A stretch of 64,000 nucleotides of DNA. It comes from Otis tarda. Taxonomy: Eukaryota > Chordata > Aves > Otidiformes > Otididae. This document shows positions 1 through 14,072 of this stretch, in pieces (positions within the stretch are counted from its first letter, which is position 1; each line of letters begins with the position of its first letter). A program made the translations under genes and the position numbers. Location of the stretch: positions 45,727,963 to 45,791,962 of the forward strand of contig CM048554.1 of assembly GCA_026413225.1 (NCBI GenBank). The letters are read 5' to 3'. The notes under the pieces are model-generated. The model was not told where the DNA came from. It did no database searches and saw only the letters and a list, made by a program, of their open reading frames with translations.

Positions 1-3000
1 AGCATTTAAGTAGAGTGCAAATACAAGTCTACTGTCCTGGCTGAACTGGGAAACAAATCACTATTCAGCCAAAGTGATGCACAGTTTGCACAGTTTTGTG
101 CAGTTTACTAGGAGAGCTCTGTAACTTTGTGAAAGGAGTTCATGTTTATCTGGGATACTCTTGCTGTGCTCTGAGGCTAGAGCTTCTGCTCCTTTATTCT
201 GAGAACTTTTCTGTTTTGTTAGTCATAGTAGCCACAGGAAATTACAAGTACCATCAAGACACATGGATGATAAATAAAGGTTTGGAGCTGCCTTTCCTTT
301 CCCTCCCCAGTTTATGGAAGACTTATCTATTATGACGGTAATCGCGAGGAGAACCAGCTTCATGCCAATCCTATAGTGTACATTCAACTTTGCTGAAAAC
401 AAAGAGAAGGTCCTGGTTCATTATTTAAAATGCTGTGACTATAATTCAAAATAGAAAAGAAAGCATAACAATAGGTGCTTAATAAAGGAAACACCTGCTT
501 TTCATTTTCCTGTAGTGTTTAAATGAAGCAAATTAAATAACTTAATTGAGGACAAAAGTTTAAATCCAGGTTAGAAATTGGAGCTATGTTACACTACCTC
601 AGACTGACAAGAAGGATAAATGTATGTTTGATTCAATTTAACTTTTGGTGGTTCTTAATTACGTTTAAGAACTTGAATGGAGAGTATGCTATTACCTGTT
701 ATACAGTCCCACGATAGAATTTCTAGTCTCTCACTGCAAGTGTGTATATACATACATACACATCAAGATGATTTTTTCACTTGTATGACACAACCACCCC
801 TTAGACTATATGTGGGACTTCTGCTTAAAGGTCTGTGTTGCACAATGTAGAGCTGCAAAAGACCCTCCAGCAGACTGGGAGAGGTGTAGGCATCGTTTTG
901 GCACACTATTGGGCCTAACCAGCCATGCTGAGAAACAGTATGTGCTAGCTCTGTTCACTAGCGCAGACAAGCAGCTTCTAGCCTGCAAGCAGGCTCCCCG
1001 GGAACAAGTTCGGTTTATCTACACAGCTCTACATCGCACCACGTAGACAGCCTTGAGAAAGATGTGAGTAAGATTCGTGCCTCAGGGAACTCCAGGATCC
1101 TTAAAATACGATTGCCTAACAATGCCAAAATACTTCTGAAATCTGAGTTTTTAAAACACGAGTAAATATGACAGATAAAGCCTGAGAGGAAAATTCATTC
1201 AAGCACACAGAAGATAGGGGACTGAAGAAAGAAGGAGGCGCCCTTGCTGATTCCATGCCCAGTACATGGCCCATTGGAGCAATTTTGCTCCACTGGCATT
1301 TCCTCTGAATTACACCCAACCCCTGCCCCAAAAGCTGATCACTAGGCTGGAGGCAGAGAGAAGTTCATACGCAGGAACCTTCTTAGCTTGTGGAGCAACA
1401 CTGGGGCTCCTCTGCACTGAAACTGTGGCAGTGCCACTACAGCCATCAGTGAACTAAGGTGGCAAGTAGACCACTTGTTTCCCCAGCACTTTGCCTCCAC
1501 AAGCAATGAGTGGTCTTGTGGTCCCCAGAGCCCTGGGCTTTGTAGTGTGGCAGGGGCAGACAGGAAGGTGGCCAAGGCCCTGCAGAGCTGGACGCTGGTG
1601 CCACTTCCTCAGCGAGGAAGGAGAAAGGGCCAGACTGAAGCACAACTCTGTGAATTTGTGCAAACCCCACAGCAGCCTCTTGTAAAATGCAGCTTGTAAC
1701 AGAATTCTCAGGGGTTTAATGCTGCACAGTGAGAAAGTTACCCATTTATGAGCTAATTCTTTGCTGTTTGGTGCTGTGGTTTCATGTTCTCCATGTTTTC
1801 CTTAACATTCCCTATGTGATGATGAGGGGAGAAAAGCTACTTATATATCAGAGAGGTGTGTTTTTAACGTTTGAGAGGAGACCTCAAACTGGCCAATTTC
1901 CAGCTTAAAAAAAAAAATAAAAATAAGTGTTTGTACATCAGTAGTTCTCCTCCCTCTTCCTCATAAGATTTGGGCCATTTTCAAACTTATAATGAAATTT
2001 GAAAAGATTTAATTGTGAGCAGTTTTGCCTTTCATTAGGAATGTCTTGCATTACATTAGCTGGGAATAACCCAGGTCTGTGTGTTTTTCTTGGAAGCCCA
2101 AAGTTCATTTAGTACAAACCTCTGAAGGTTTGCAACACCTGTGCACACTCCCACCTTGCTCCTTTCCTTTGACTTCCTGCAGAAGCCTCTAGACCCCAAA
2201 TTCTTATATTGGATGTTTTGAGTAGGGTTTCTGGGACCTGCTTAGAGGGAGACTTCCCTTGTGAGGAAGTCCTGGCAGGAACTGCAGCCAAGGTGTTAAA
2301 AAAAAAAAAAAAAAAAAAACAAAACAAAAAAACAACAACAAAACATCAAACCAATGAATGCTGCAAGGACAGAACTGTTATTTGATAAGAACTGATTTTG
2401 TTAAGCAGAAGGGCACTTAAGAAAAAGATACTTTCTATGTAAATTTTCTATTTAAACACTTAAGTACTTTAACCAAAAATATTTTTACAAACAAGCATTT
2501 GTAACTTAAGCTGACAGCCAGAACTTGGAAAGAAATTTTTCTTTCATCTGTTTGTGCCAGTCTTCCAAGTCATATCTGCAAACAGAGCATGGGGAAAAGA
2601 TATATTTCTAAAGGTTTTATTTCAAAGCTCTTGCCTTCCTCCTGCCTGTTGGATCACATTTGCTAATAAAACAGTCTGGATGCATGATGACTGTCAGTAC
2701 AGAGTCAGACAGTTACCATACATGCCCATAAACATGAATTTTTCTGTCATTTGAGTATAACAGCAAAGAATAGTAACTCCATTAAATAAAAGCAATGAAA
2801 CACTAAAAAAAAAAAATCCAGTGCAAACACAGAATTAGATTTCATTCTCTAGGTTCTTCAGAAATCAACAACAACTTAATTGAACACATTAAAAAATTCA
2901 AAGAATCATACGAGGCTCACTTTGTGTTCAACGTTATCAGAAATCTCTACTTAGACGAGCCCTAGGGCTGGAATTAGCTCAAGGGATATAAAAAGGTATG

Positions 3001-6000
3001 ATTACACAAGATTTTCAATTTAACTTTGAAGATTCAATAGGGACCTGATCCAAAGCGTACTGCAGTAAATGGAAAAAAAATAGTCTTATATCTTAGTTTA
3101 GACATATTCAGTTTGGATAAAGTTCAGAGAAGTACTCATACTTGGCAGCTGATGTAAACTAAACATATTAACCTATCACAAGAAAAAAAAATTGCCAGAA
3201 TAGGTCTATATAAGGATAAATCTATGAAGTATTGTTTTACGGTCTGTCTAATCATTCCAGGATTCCAACACCTTAACAGAGAGGTAAAACAAACTTTGGA
3301 TCATTTTATTCATGCAGAGCTTTTACAATGGTAATTAAAATTCAACTATAGATCTGATCCTACTATTTTTTCAATTATTGACACAGATAAATGCAAGTTT
3401 GCGAATAAGTAATGACTTTTGTGAAATTCATGAGGTTACACGTAGTGCTGCTCCCAACACTACTTTGTTTTCTTTAATTGTTATTCCGTGACACTTTTCT
3501 TCTCTTTGTAAAGGAATAAAGACTTTATCACAATGAGATAAAACTCAGTGAAATCATTTGTAGCTTACTTGAATATTTGTATTTTAATGGCAAAGTATAA
3601 CAGAAAAATAACTGAAAAATAACTCTTAAACCATAGCAGAGTATTAATTGCTAATTAGTTTACCATTATGACTAGAATGCCTTCTAGCATTCTAAGTCAG
3701 TTTTAATCCATGTAAACAGCCAAGGAATGCTCTATCTCAAAACATGTAATTATGGGGGATTATATTACACCTCTAGCATTTTTGCACAAGCTTGCAATGG
3801 CAAAAGATAAAAAGTAATATCGCTCTTCTTGTGATTTCATGCAAACAGAAAAAAATGGCTCATTATCACTAAAGTACATTCACTGTTTAGTGGCTCACTT
3901 CCCCCTCCCCACACCCCCCGCCTCCTGATTCAGATATATAGGCTTTATGTCACACACAAAATTTTTCTTCTACATTCTCCTTTGCTCATGTCAGTCCTAA
4001 AATAGATAATTTAGCAGAGCTGGTATTTATTCTTAATATTTCCAAGAGAATTCCTATACATCACTATAATATGCGCCACTCTTATTCACAACAAGGTTAG
4101 TTAAAAAAAAAAAAAAAAAACCCAAACAAACCAACAACATAGAACTTTGTTTTTGCCAAGAATTAAGTGGTTGTTGTGTGCATTGTTTGCTGGCTAAATG
4201 ACAGCAGATTTAAGTACTAATCATGCTTACAAGTCCCATGGTTCTTTTAGATGGAGTTCAATTTAAATTGAAGAAAATAGCTCATGGGCATCCCCCTTCC
4301 TTTTGAAGGGAAATGACTGAAGCATTTATCATAAGGGATCTCAGGCACAGAGGTATAAACAAGCAGGAGACTAAATCCATTTTCCTTTCTCATGAGAATC
4401 TGCTGGCTCAAGACAGAGAGATCTCCTCAAATACCTGAAAATTTTGGGCCCTGGGCATTTCTCTACCTTCTGCTGGGCCATTTTCAGTAAGAGTAGGTGG
4501 TCACAGTGAAGACCCTGAAGAAGAATGAGACAGGGCAGGGAGACTGGCCATTGGGGGACAGTAGAAAGAAGAACTTCCCATCCCTTTTGTCCTACAGCCA
4601 CTCAACCTGCTTTTATTTATTTATTTTTTTTTTTTTTAAAAGATTTGTAATCGTGCAATTTTCCTTCAAATCAAGCCTTGGATTTGCCTAAGCAGACAGT
4701 GAATCCATGAGTTAAGTGTCGACAGAACAGCCAGGCAGCTCCTTCCTTGGCTTGGTGGCTGCCTCTCGCTCCAGTTGCACCCTGCAGTGTTCAGGGCTTT
4801 GCCTTTATACCCGGAGCAAGGTGACCTGTCACCATTCCTCACTGGCCCAGCACTCTCATTATTTTATGCTGTTTCATGCCTGGGCTTTTCCCAGAAATGC
4901 AACAACATACGGTTAGTACCAACAGGCTCTGCTGTCCTTTAACGGCTGCTAGCTGCTCCTGCGGGCCCCTAGCAGCATCCCCTCGCTTCCCGCTTCCATT
5001 CCTAGTTGCCTTTGGATCTTCTTGAAATTGATAAACTTAGTCACCCTTCTCCCCAGCCAACCCTCAAACTTGTCATTGACTCTACCAGCAAAAGCTTTCA
5101 TTTTCAGCATCCACAGCTGGATCAAGGTTTTTCAAGAGGCTCTTCTTTCTTTTCAAGCCTTTTAGAAGAGGCACATTTGATGGAATACATTAATATTTGG
5201 CAATAAATTGATACGGTCACCTTTTTCTAAGACCTAACCAGTGAACGAGCTGAGTGCTTCTGAATTTCAGGCCCTGTTCTCTCCTTTTCACTTCAATCAA
5301 AGCCATGGGAAAACTTCCAGACTTATGGTTTGAAATACAGATTTCTGGTGCAGATGTTTTTAAATCCAAGTCTTTTGCACTTTGGCAATGTAGTGTGTCA
5401 TTTTCACTTAATTTTCATGACAGTCTGCCAATAAAGTCAAAAGTCTGCTTGGCAAAAGTGAATTAAGTACACCTTTCTCATCTGAAGAAATGACATCTGG
5501 TGTTCTAAAGATAATTTGTTATTTCTCACAGAAACAAGATACTAAGTATCCGAATATTATTTTTTGTCATTAAAACCTGGGAAAATAACAATAAGCTGAG
5601 TTATTTGGAAAAAAGTTTGGTTTTGAAGTGCATGCTTTAAGAAATGCATGATCCTGCCCTCTTTGCTCTGCTTGTCACAGAAGTTTTGATTTTGACTCTT
5701 TAAGTAATTCCAGTGTTAAACTTGTTAAATTTGATTCAAAGTTTAAGGAAGTTCCTTTATCCTGTGAGTCATTCAGCTTCTTTCTTGAAATGAGCTTTAC
5801 TGATGTCAAATTTTTCTGGTTCGTAAACAGGCTCATCATTTTCCTGTTGAAAATCATCACCTTACAAATGGATCAGGCAAGGACTACCTGCCAGCTGACT
5901 CATAACCCAAGATAAAAACTACAATGGTTTAGGTATTTTTTTTTTTTTAAATACATTAAGTTAACCCAGAGGAAAATTCTTACAATCTAAATTAGTGGAG

Positions 6001-6941
6001 ATTTAGTGCAAGCCTGAATTTAGTTAGAAAGTACTTCTTTAAAGCATTTGAACAGATTAAATTTCTCAGTATCAACAAACCTTTAATGTCCCTTAAGTCC
6101 TGGAAATAGGATTTATTTGTCTTAGGGATGAATAAAACTCTCTCCGAAGCACTGGATTTCATTCTTTGTCAAACTGGTGTCTTATGCTGTACTGAGTGGA
6201 TAACAAGGCATGCATTACATAAAAATAAGAGTCATGAGACACTGAAAGTTAATTATAATGTAGCAGAGTTTAAGGGTCAGGATTAGCAGGCTAGGATTAC
6301 TTGTCAGTAGGAGTTAAAAAGACCAGGGAAGAAGAGGTCCATCACAGTAAGGTAATAAAAGAGGGCATTAAAAAGACATCTGTGGAAACTATGCTTCCTC
6401 TATTTTTTTGTTTTGTTTTGTTTTTTAACAAGGGAAAAAAACTTATTTTGAAAATTGGTCACAGGTATCTAAAAATCAGATAAAGTTATTTGATTTTTGA
6501 ACTTCTAACTTGGTGATTTTTAACTTAAATCTTTAACTTTGTATATTTTTCTTTTTCTGACATTGGTGAAACACATTTTTCCTCTCATATTAGTTCCATT
6601 CCAGCCTTGTGCTATGAAAGGAAAAATTTCATGGAAAGAAAATAGTGCCTTGATTGTCCCAATATATTACAAATAAAACAATTGGAACAAGCTGAGTAGC
6701 ACTTGGGACTAGATATGAACTAAATACATGTTACAGAGAAACAGACTGTACCAACTACAGGCTGAAGTGACATATTTTCAGATCTATTCCATTTCTGTGC
6801 CACTTTAGTGGCATTTTTCATATGAATTGCTAAAAATTAGATTTTGACAGCAAAGAAAAAAAATGAAAAAGAAAGGTATTTGTCTTGGCTTATCCATAAA
6901 CCTTCAGCTGTTTGTATTCAGGGAGTAGAGCTATTTAATGT
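1..6941. other. Intergenic or intronic DNA, no gene recognised
   Basis: AT-rich unique sequence without a recognisable exon. Open frames are short (at most 78 codons) and overlap on both strands in two GC-richer patches, about 800-1060 and 1200-1690, which is what higher GC alone produces. Low-complexity parts are a TA/CA-type stretch at 741-763, an A22 tract at 2298-2319 followed by A-rich DNA to about 2344, a C-rich tract at 3899-3921, A18 at 4103-4120, and a TTTA/T tract at 4612-4637. A small 8-bp inverted repeat with a 6-nt spacer lies at 3673-3694. I recognise no transposon here. Confidence 0.7.
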
Positions 6942-7140
6942 AGGCCTGGTCCTTGAGACTGTCCTCAGTTTTATATGCACTCCTTACTCTGGAAAGCTTT
7001 CCAGCTGACTTCAGTTGATGCTTTTGCTGAATTTAAAGTTTAACTGAGAGCCAGTGCCGAAAACTCTTCTGCACATGGTTACTATTAGTAATCAAGCTCC
7101 TTAAAGTCAATGAGACTATTTACTTGGGTTGTCTTAACTT
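6942..7140. repeat. Probable decayed palindromic amniote repeat, one or two copies
   Basis: The stretch opens with aggcctggtccttgagact and contains gctgacttcagttgatgc at about 7003-7020, then aaagtcaatgagactattta at about 7104-7123. These words are typical of an old interspersed repeat of birds, turtles and crocodilians, whose two arms both read roughly gggcc...cattgacttcaatggg. The copy is diverged and I cannot fix its exact ends; two fragments (6942-7015 and 7071-7140) may be separate insertions. The recognition is from memory of the family's consensus, not from alignment. Confidence 0.35.
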
Positions 7141-10100
7141 TTCTTTGTAACCTTGAACAAAGTTATTAACCATGAGGTCAAGAGCCTTTGATAATTCATC
7201 AAAAAGGGGAAAATACATTCTTCAGAAACCTTCAAATACAATTAAAAATACTAAAAAAAAAAAAAAAATTATTTCTCCTCTGCTCCCAAAACAAATAAAG
7301 AAAACGTTAAGTACTTAGAATGCTACTTAGAATAGCTGTCATGGTATCCTTGAGATACACAGGACCAATGACAGCCTTAAAAAATAGACCTTCCTTGCAC
7401 ATGAGATATGCAGAATTTCTGCAGTTTGTTGCAATTTCATGAAACCATTCTCTAAAGTGCACATATGTTGCTATTCCTAGCATTTGTGGTTAGATTGCCA
7501 CTAGCCAAGTTTCCAAAATAAAATATGAAGTTCCTATAACAGACAAAAGTGTCCAGTAATGTAGTGCATTAGTAGTAGTTAGAGATTAAACTAGTCCGTA
7601 AATAAAATAATACATTGCTTATTAGTTACAGAACGGGTGAAGCCAAGCCCAGGAGGTGAGTAGGACCAGCACACTGCTGCCAGACACCGTTAAGTTAGCA
7701 TGCAGCGCTAAGTAGGACAACAGCAACCGAAATCAAAGGTTCACAAATTGGCAGGACACATTCTTTTGTTGCACAGAGTCACTGGTTTTAGAAGGGTGAA
7801 ATCCAAGCCGCGTTGAAGTCACCAGGAAAACTCTCTGTGAGCCAGGACTTCACCTTAATAGAAAGTAATTAACCTCACTACTCCTGCCAAGAGTTTGGGT
7901 CTGTGGGCACCAACCCATTAAGCCATGGAACTTGCCTATGCTACCAGAGCAGCCGTTGAAAAAATGTGCAGAGCACAGCAGGATGAAAGGTTGTCGTGGT
8001 GATGTTTGGACACTGTGGCATTTGCAGGATTATATAGGAGAGTGTCTCCTTTTCCAAGCCAGTATCAATGATAATCAGCGGTGATGTGAAAAGAGATGAT
8101 GAAAAATTACAAGATGGCATTTCAAACATAGTTTTGGCAGTAGGCAAAATTCCCAGCTTCTAGGCAGTTTCCAACAGCTCTGTCTACAGTACAGAAAGCA
8201 GCCCAACTCTGTGCCCTCAGATCTGAGTGTGGGCTTGAAATTTGTGTCACAGCTGAGTAATTTAAAATGTCTACTGCCTATACCCAGACACTCTGTAAGC
8301 TTCAGGTAGAGTCTAAATTGGGATGACTTCAGGCAAACCTCTAGTTTAAAGCTGCCCATATTTTAGGCCCCCAGTTTCTCCCCATCCCTTACATCTACGT
8401 GCTTGCCTAACTCTGCTCCTCTCGTTGTCTTTGACAGCTTTGGTGGTCAAAGTAGGAGAAAGGAGTAATGACAAATTACATCTTACCCTTAGCTGGTAGA
8501 AAAAGCAGTAAAAGTTGACTTATCATATCATTGTGTTTATTTCAAGATCTTGTTTCTTTTTGTTAGCACAGCAGAGTAACCTTTTAACTTTCATACGCAT
8601 AAACCCAGCATCTACTGGAACTATGCCAACAGCGCCCCCTGACAGATATCACTGAACACTCCTATACACCATTACTCACTGCGAAGACTTCTTCACTGAG
8701 CCAGGCTAGAATAACTAAGATGGGTAAGGAAATTCATTCCTAGAGGAAGAGCTTTTGACTCATGTTAGCCTGGGACAGAATGAAGTCATGCTTATTAAAA
8801 ATGGCAAAGGTTCTCAAGCACGAAACAAGATGACGTCTTCTCTGCCACTTAACGACATCTTCCAAAGGAGTAGTATGAAACCTTTATTTGAATGGCTAGG
8901 TAGCAGTGGCATTTTGAAAAGATGGGTTTTTTCACTTCTAACTTTACAGAAAACATTCTCTCTTCCTGTCACATGAGCATCTGGCCATAGTCACCCAGAT
9001 AACTGTTGAGTACCGTAACTGACTGTCCCTGGAGCTGAACGTGAACATCATGCATTTCCAGCTGCCAGAAAATGCCCTTGCTCTCTCCCCAGTGGGGACC
9101 ACCACATCTCCACCAGGCCCACGTGTCACTGGCATTCATTCAGCTTCCTTGTGTCAGTGCAACAATGCAGCGTTGCATTTCAGTGCAACCATCAGGCTAC
9201 TGTTTGCCTTAGAAACACATTCTACTCAAGAGCACTATGAAATCACTCCTTTGATACACATTGGAATGCAAAACCCCAGGGAAAGTACATAGAAACACTA
9301 GAGAAAGCATTTCTGACTCACTGAAATCACTTTTCAAAAGAGTTTAGACAGAGCCAGTTTCTGGCCACTCAGAGGAGACTACAAAGCTTTTTCGTTCTTT
9401 TATTTTTTCACCCCCCTCTCTTAAATGCCACCAGAAAAAATAAACTACAACCAAGCAAAGTTAACCTTAAAAGAGAATTTACCAATTTTAAAAGAAATAA
9501 ATCACGACTGAAATACTAAAAATCCACCTCAAACATAAACAACTCCCAGTTCAACAGAATTTTAACCTTGAGGACACTCATGTGAAAAGCTCAAAGGACT
9601 GCAGCAGGGGGTTTGTCCGCATTAGTAAGGCAGACAGGATGTAAATACGTACAAGTGTAAAGGGTAGATGGCTGTTACAGTGTGGGCTTGGGTATGGTTC
9701 TGGTTTTGCAATCACAGTTACTGTTGTGAAAGCACAGATTTCTTTGGGCCCAGTGTAAGGATGACACAGAATGTTGTTCAAAATCAGTAATGTCTAAGAC
9801 CATATTGAAAGACCCAAGGTCAGCATCAGACCCATGTCAGCAGCATTATAATGAATCTGTTTAACTCTTTAAGTTCTCCTTAGTTCAGAAAAATATCCTA
9901 CAAACAGTTTTCTCTGAAGAGGATTTGTGAAAGTGCTTTTATTCTTGTTCAAAAAGTATTTTGATGTCAGGATTCAGTGATTAGAAGTGATAAACTTTCA
10001 TAACAGACTACTTCTGGTTCAGTAACGACAGATCATACAGTACACATAGTCAAACGAACATTACTGAAATTGGCCTGATACTGGATACCCAGAGCATATG

Positions 10101-11949
10101 TTTGCAGACTTGTTGGCTCTGATTGTAAATAGGCTTGTCTTCCATTTTAACTACAGTTCATTTCCAGTGAGTAATTTCAACTGTTTTAAAACCAGTCTGT
10201 ACATGTTGTACCTAAAAGCAAATGAAGAACATTTATGGAAGGGAAGTAGCATGTGTATATTTCCAGAGAAAACATCCATTTCAGCAGAAAACACTGCCTG
10301 ACAGTAAATACTTAACTGTAAGCAGCCTTGCAGCAGAGCAGAAACGTTACACAGCACACTAGTGCATCTGAAAAAAAAAAATATAACCTAATTGAGAAAA
10401 GCTAAACTAAGGATCTTATTTTTATTTGTGATTACAGGTAGTGTCAGAGACTGTAAATCCTTCTTGGCTTGAAAAAATCTAAAAAGAAAAAATTAAGTCG
10501 AGAGCAGCTTTCACTAAACTAGCAATAGCCCACAAATTTTCATGACACTACATATTAAAAACCATTCTAAATTATCTTTTAAAATGCAACCTATACGATT
10601 CTGCACAAATGGATAGTACCATCCTACTAATATTTGTTGCGGCGCTCATGTCAGGCTTAAAATATCCCAGTTCCACCTGTTTTATAACTTACTGACACTT
10701 CTTTTATCCATAACAAGGGTGCAACGCCTACCTGAGACTTGATCTGCTCACTTCTTTCTTTGATGTTCCTCCCTCTGCGCCAGGGGTCACAGTGCTGGCA
10801 GGCACACCATGGGGTATGAATGATTTAATGCAACAGGTGAAAGTCCTTAAACAAGCATATTTACTACCACCTTTCAAGGACTCCGTATCAGCCATGCTTG
10901 ATCGTATTCCATGAGTGTTCTCAGATGCACTTTCCATTGTGTTGCTGTTTAGTGGCATGGTCATATTTCACGTAAGTTAGTCATTCTGGGAATTTCACAT
11001 GCTCATCTTGTAAAGCTGGTCTAGCGTGGATGGTCAATCTCCTAGGTTTTCATCACTCAGTAAGGGACAGATGCACTTCAGTGTTAAGCAAACTAATACT
11101 ATTTCCTACTTTTCCCATGAAAACACTTCTGCCTGCATCTCATCTACTTGCACTTTCTTTCTTTAACATTCACCCTTGCTGCTGCCTCCTCTCAGTGCAA
11201 GAGTCCGAAACGGCTCCTATGCCTTAAACACTTGTTGTTTTCAAGGTGATTTTACCTTACTTCCTTCCAATCTTTTTCTTAAAGACCACTTCTTCTAGAG
11301 CTATTTTATCCTACAAAGCTTTGAGAGCTCAGCACCCCCTGAGGCATGACATGGCCTTTATCTAGAATTCCAGCACCAGTCTCTGATCAGGCACTCCTCC
11401 TCTGCATAACTGCAAATTAGAAGAATCCTCAATCTTGTCTTCAGCTGCTTCCCAAGATGTTACAATTGCATGACAGCTGTAATGACTGTAAACCTAATTT
11501 GGGGGTAGGGGGAGGGGAGGAGAGGAAACAAATCAAACGCAAAAAACTGCAAAGTCCTCCAATGCAAGGGAAAAAAAAATAGAGGATAAAGTGGAAAGAA
11601 TGTCAGTAAAGGTCATCTGTAAATACTGTCCTATTCACTAAAATAACAAACGTAAAAGCAACTGTGAAAAGACACACCTCTGATCTCAGTGTTTCAGTAC
11701 TGAAAAGGTATGTATTGTGCTAGGAAACCAAAATTCTTAATTTCTGGTTTTGCTCCTCCTTCATTTATCTCATAGCAAAATGAATGTACTTATCAAGCAA
11801 AATGAAGACTAAATAAAAATAATACTTTTTGACATAAATTATTCCCAGATTAGAGACGGTCAGTCAGGATTTCCTTGCTAGGCGACATGATAATTACTGT
11901 ACACAGAACTGCAAGACTGGCTCCTAAGGCTGATAAAAGAAGACAATGC
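7141..11949. other. Intergenic or intronic DNA, no gene recognised
   Basis: Unique AT-rich sequence. It holds an A16 tract at 7253-7268, a CTCF-like word at 8632-8645, a G-rich stretch at 11501-11525 (runs of 5, 5 and 4 G, too few runs for a confident quadruplex), and a perfect 14-bp palindrome at 11692-11705. Open frames of 60-94 codons occur on both strands, but none carries a motif I know. Confidence 0.65.
8632..8645 (-). promoter_or_regulatory. Candidate CTCF-binding site
   Basis: Read on the minus strand this is CTGTCAGGGGGCGC, continuing TG. It matches 11 of 14 positions of the CTCF consensus CCASYAGRKGGCRS, with the whole AGGGGGCGC core intact and mismatches only in the left part. CTCF is the zinc-finger insulator and loop-anchor protein of vertebrates. 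A single motif in 64 kb can arise by chance, so occupancy is unproven. Confidence 0.4.
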
Positions 11950-12072
11950 TGATTAACAGCTAGAGAATAGATCAGGAATTAGAAGACCTCAGTTCTAATC
12001 CAGGCTGCACCGCCGCATAGTCATAATGTTGACTAGAATACTTCACAACTCAGTGCCACTCTTTCCACTGTA
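11950..12072 (+). repeat. MIR SINE remnant
   Basis: The segment gaattagaagacctcagttc followed by taatccaggctgc matches the MIR core (about gagtcagaagacctgggttctaatcccggctctgcc). The lead-in tagagaataga and the later cttcacaactcagtgccactctttcc fit the part of MIR that usually reads cacttaacctctctgtgcc. MIR is an ancient tRNA-derived CORE-SINE shared by all amniotes. Forward orientation. The copy is heavily mutated and the boundaries are approximate. Confidence 0.65.
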
Positions 12073-13947
12073 GCGTGCTTCTGCTATGTAGAATATTTAA
12101 TAGTTCCAGCAGCCTCAAAAGAGATGACGGGATCACTCAAGTGTATCCTTGAGTTCACGGCAGCATCCTGTACCACATCAAGAATTTAACATTTTCAGGT
12201 GTTTAAATATACTTAAAGTTACAGTTAAAAATATATATGTTGTTTTTAATTAAAAATAAATCATTAAAAGCTGCAGAAATTAAACATGCACTCTTGGCTT
12301 CAGACTCCACTTGCAGATTGATAACGATCAGCACCTATAAATCCTCATGGGTAGTGAAAGGCTGGGAGGGAGGGAGAATGTTTTCAACAATAGCTGATGT
12401 CTGCATCAGCAACAAAAACAGTCTCTGAGCACTGGCATCAAGGAGCATTTGATGTGAACAAAGTGACATCTTGTTTCATCAAAGGTTAATGAGTACAGCA
12501 GCTCTGTCAGCAATACATTAAGACAGCAGTGTCACTGTTCGTCATAGTTGGTGAGTTCAAGGCAGACTGCAAGCATCACCATTTGTGGATTTGTCGGGGT
12601 TTCTTTTCCCTCCTGGTTCAGTAAGTTTAATGTGACAGGTTAGTATTTCACCATAAGCAAGTCTTTGCTTTGTCTTTCCACAGAGCAAAAACGCTTTTAT
12701 AAGCCTGGTACTTGTGCTGACTGGAAAACTGGAGTTTTTTCCTCAGTAAATTTTATTTGTTTAACTAGAAAGCAAACCATAAAATCTAATAACCCATCAT
12801 TAACCATTTTTTTTCAGTTTTCTGACAAAAAACTTTTGATAGATTTTTTTTTTTTTTTAGGAAATGCAATATTGCTCAGTTAAAGGCTTTCTTTTCATGC
12901 AACATTTTTTTTTGTAAAACTTTCAGTTTAGATATATCCATAACTGTCCATTAAAATAAGTGGAAAAGTATACAGCAGCATCAATAGGATGACAAATAAA
13001 TAGCAGCAGTGAAGTGCTGTACAGCCTAAGTTCAATGCTCTGCACAAATTCTGCTCCTAGATCCAGTGCTCAGGAAGATACTACAACTGGCTTCTGAGCT
13101 GGTAGTTTTCTGTCAGTATCTCAGGAAATTATTATGCACAAACATCTGACTCCAGGACAGATTAAATAAGGACTGGATGTATGAGTAAGGCTCTGGGATC
13201 TGGACCTCAGATGCAACAGCGCTTGCCACGTTCTGTCATCTAAGTTCATAACAAACAGCATCTCGTTTGCCTGCTGGATAATACCTTATCTTTCTCTGAC
13301 TGTGGACAGGGTATAGATGACACTTCATCATCTCACATGGCATTGGATTCTAGGATCCATAACAGAAGCCGAGGATGGGAAACTTTTCTGCTTGGGAGCT
13401 GCCCAGGTGAGGCAAAAGTCTTTATAGCCTTTAGCATGTCGGTAGCGTTATGTGGTGTTTACTATCTTACCATTTATGAGTTGTGCTCATATTGTTGCTG
13501 AAAGTCCTTCTAAGTCCTGCTGCTATTGGCAAGTTGTGGCTATTTTCAAAGGCTTCAGTTCTCCGTCCTCTGAAGACTGAATGACTCATCTGGGACTGTT
13601 TATTTCTATGAGCTGGTTTGTTTTATACAAGCCGAACTTTCAGCTCTGTCAGTCACTAGCTAGTCAAACCTTATCTTTAATAGGTTATTGCACAAAGGTC
13701 TTATTTACATCATCACATATCTGTGTTTCACAAGGCAACCTGGACTTTATAGAAGAATCACAGAAAAATGGTTCAAATAAAGCCCAGAAGACCTTGTAGT
13801 TATCAGGTATTCTTATGCTATTCCTGACAGGTATTTGCATAATCCTGTTTTATAAAGCACGTAATGATGGAAGTCTTGCCTATTTCCTCCACAATCTATT
13901 AAACCTTTGCAGCAGAAAGTTTCCGTGTCCCCCATAAAACAAAAAAT
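12073..13947. other. Intergenic or intronic DNA, no gene recognised
   Basis: AT-rich unique sequence with short T tracts around 12845-12860 and 12906-12914. I see no gene, no recognisable repeat and no long frame; the longest open frames are 63-72 codons and featureless. Confidence 0.65.
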
Positions 13948-14072
13948 CAAGGCCAGGTTGGATGGTCCTTTGAGCAACCTGGTCTAGTGAAAGGTGTCCT
14001 TGCCCATGGTAAGGAGGCTGGAACTAGGTGATCTTTAAGATCCTTTCCAACCCAAACCATTCAATGATATCT
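13948..14072 (+). mobile_element. CR1 LINE, 3' terminal fragment
   Basis: This is a 5'-truncated copy of the chicken-repeat-1 retrotransposon, covering only the last 125 bp or so. The sequence runs ggccaggttggatggtcc, then gcaacctggtctagtgaaa, ggtgtccttgcccatgg, gaactaggtgatctttaag and ccttccaacccaaaccattc, which is the diagnostic avian CR1 3' end. It ends in an attcaatgatat tail, the degenerate version of the family's 8-bp terminal repeats; CR1 does not have a poly-A tail. Divergence from the remembered consensus is modest, so this is the youngest-looking repeat in the window. It carries no coding capacity. Confidence 0.95.

Noticed and set aside
2298-2344. Poly-A followed by A/C-rich DNA as a retrocopy or SINE tail
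   Set aside because: No gene-like or SINE-like body is recognisable upstream, and there are no target-site duplications that I can see.
11329-11342. A CTCF-like word, minus strand GCCTCAGGGGGTGC
   Set aside because: The highly conserved C of the GGC core is T, and only about 10 of 14 positions match.
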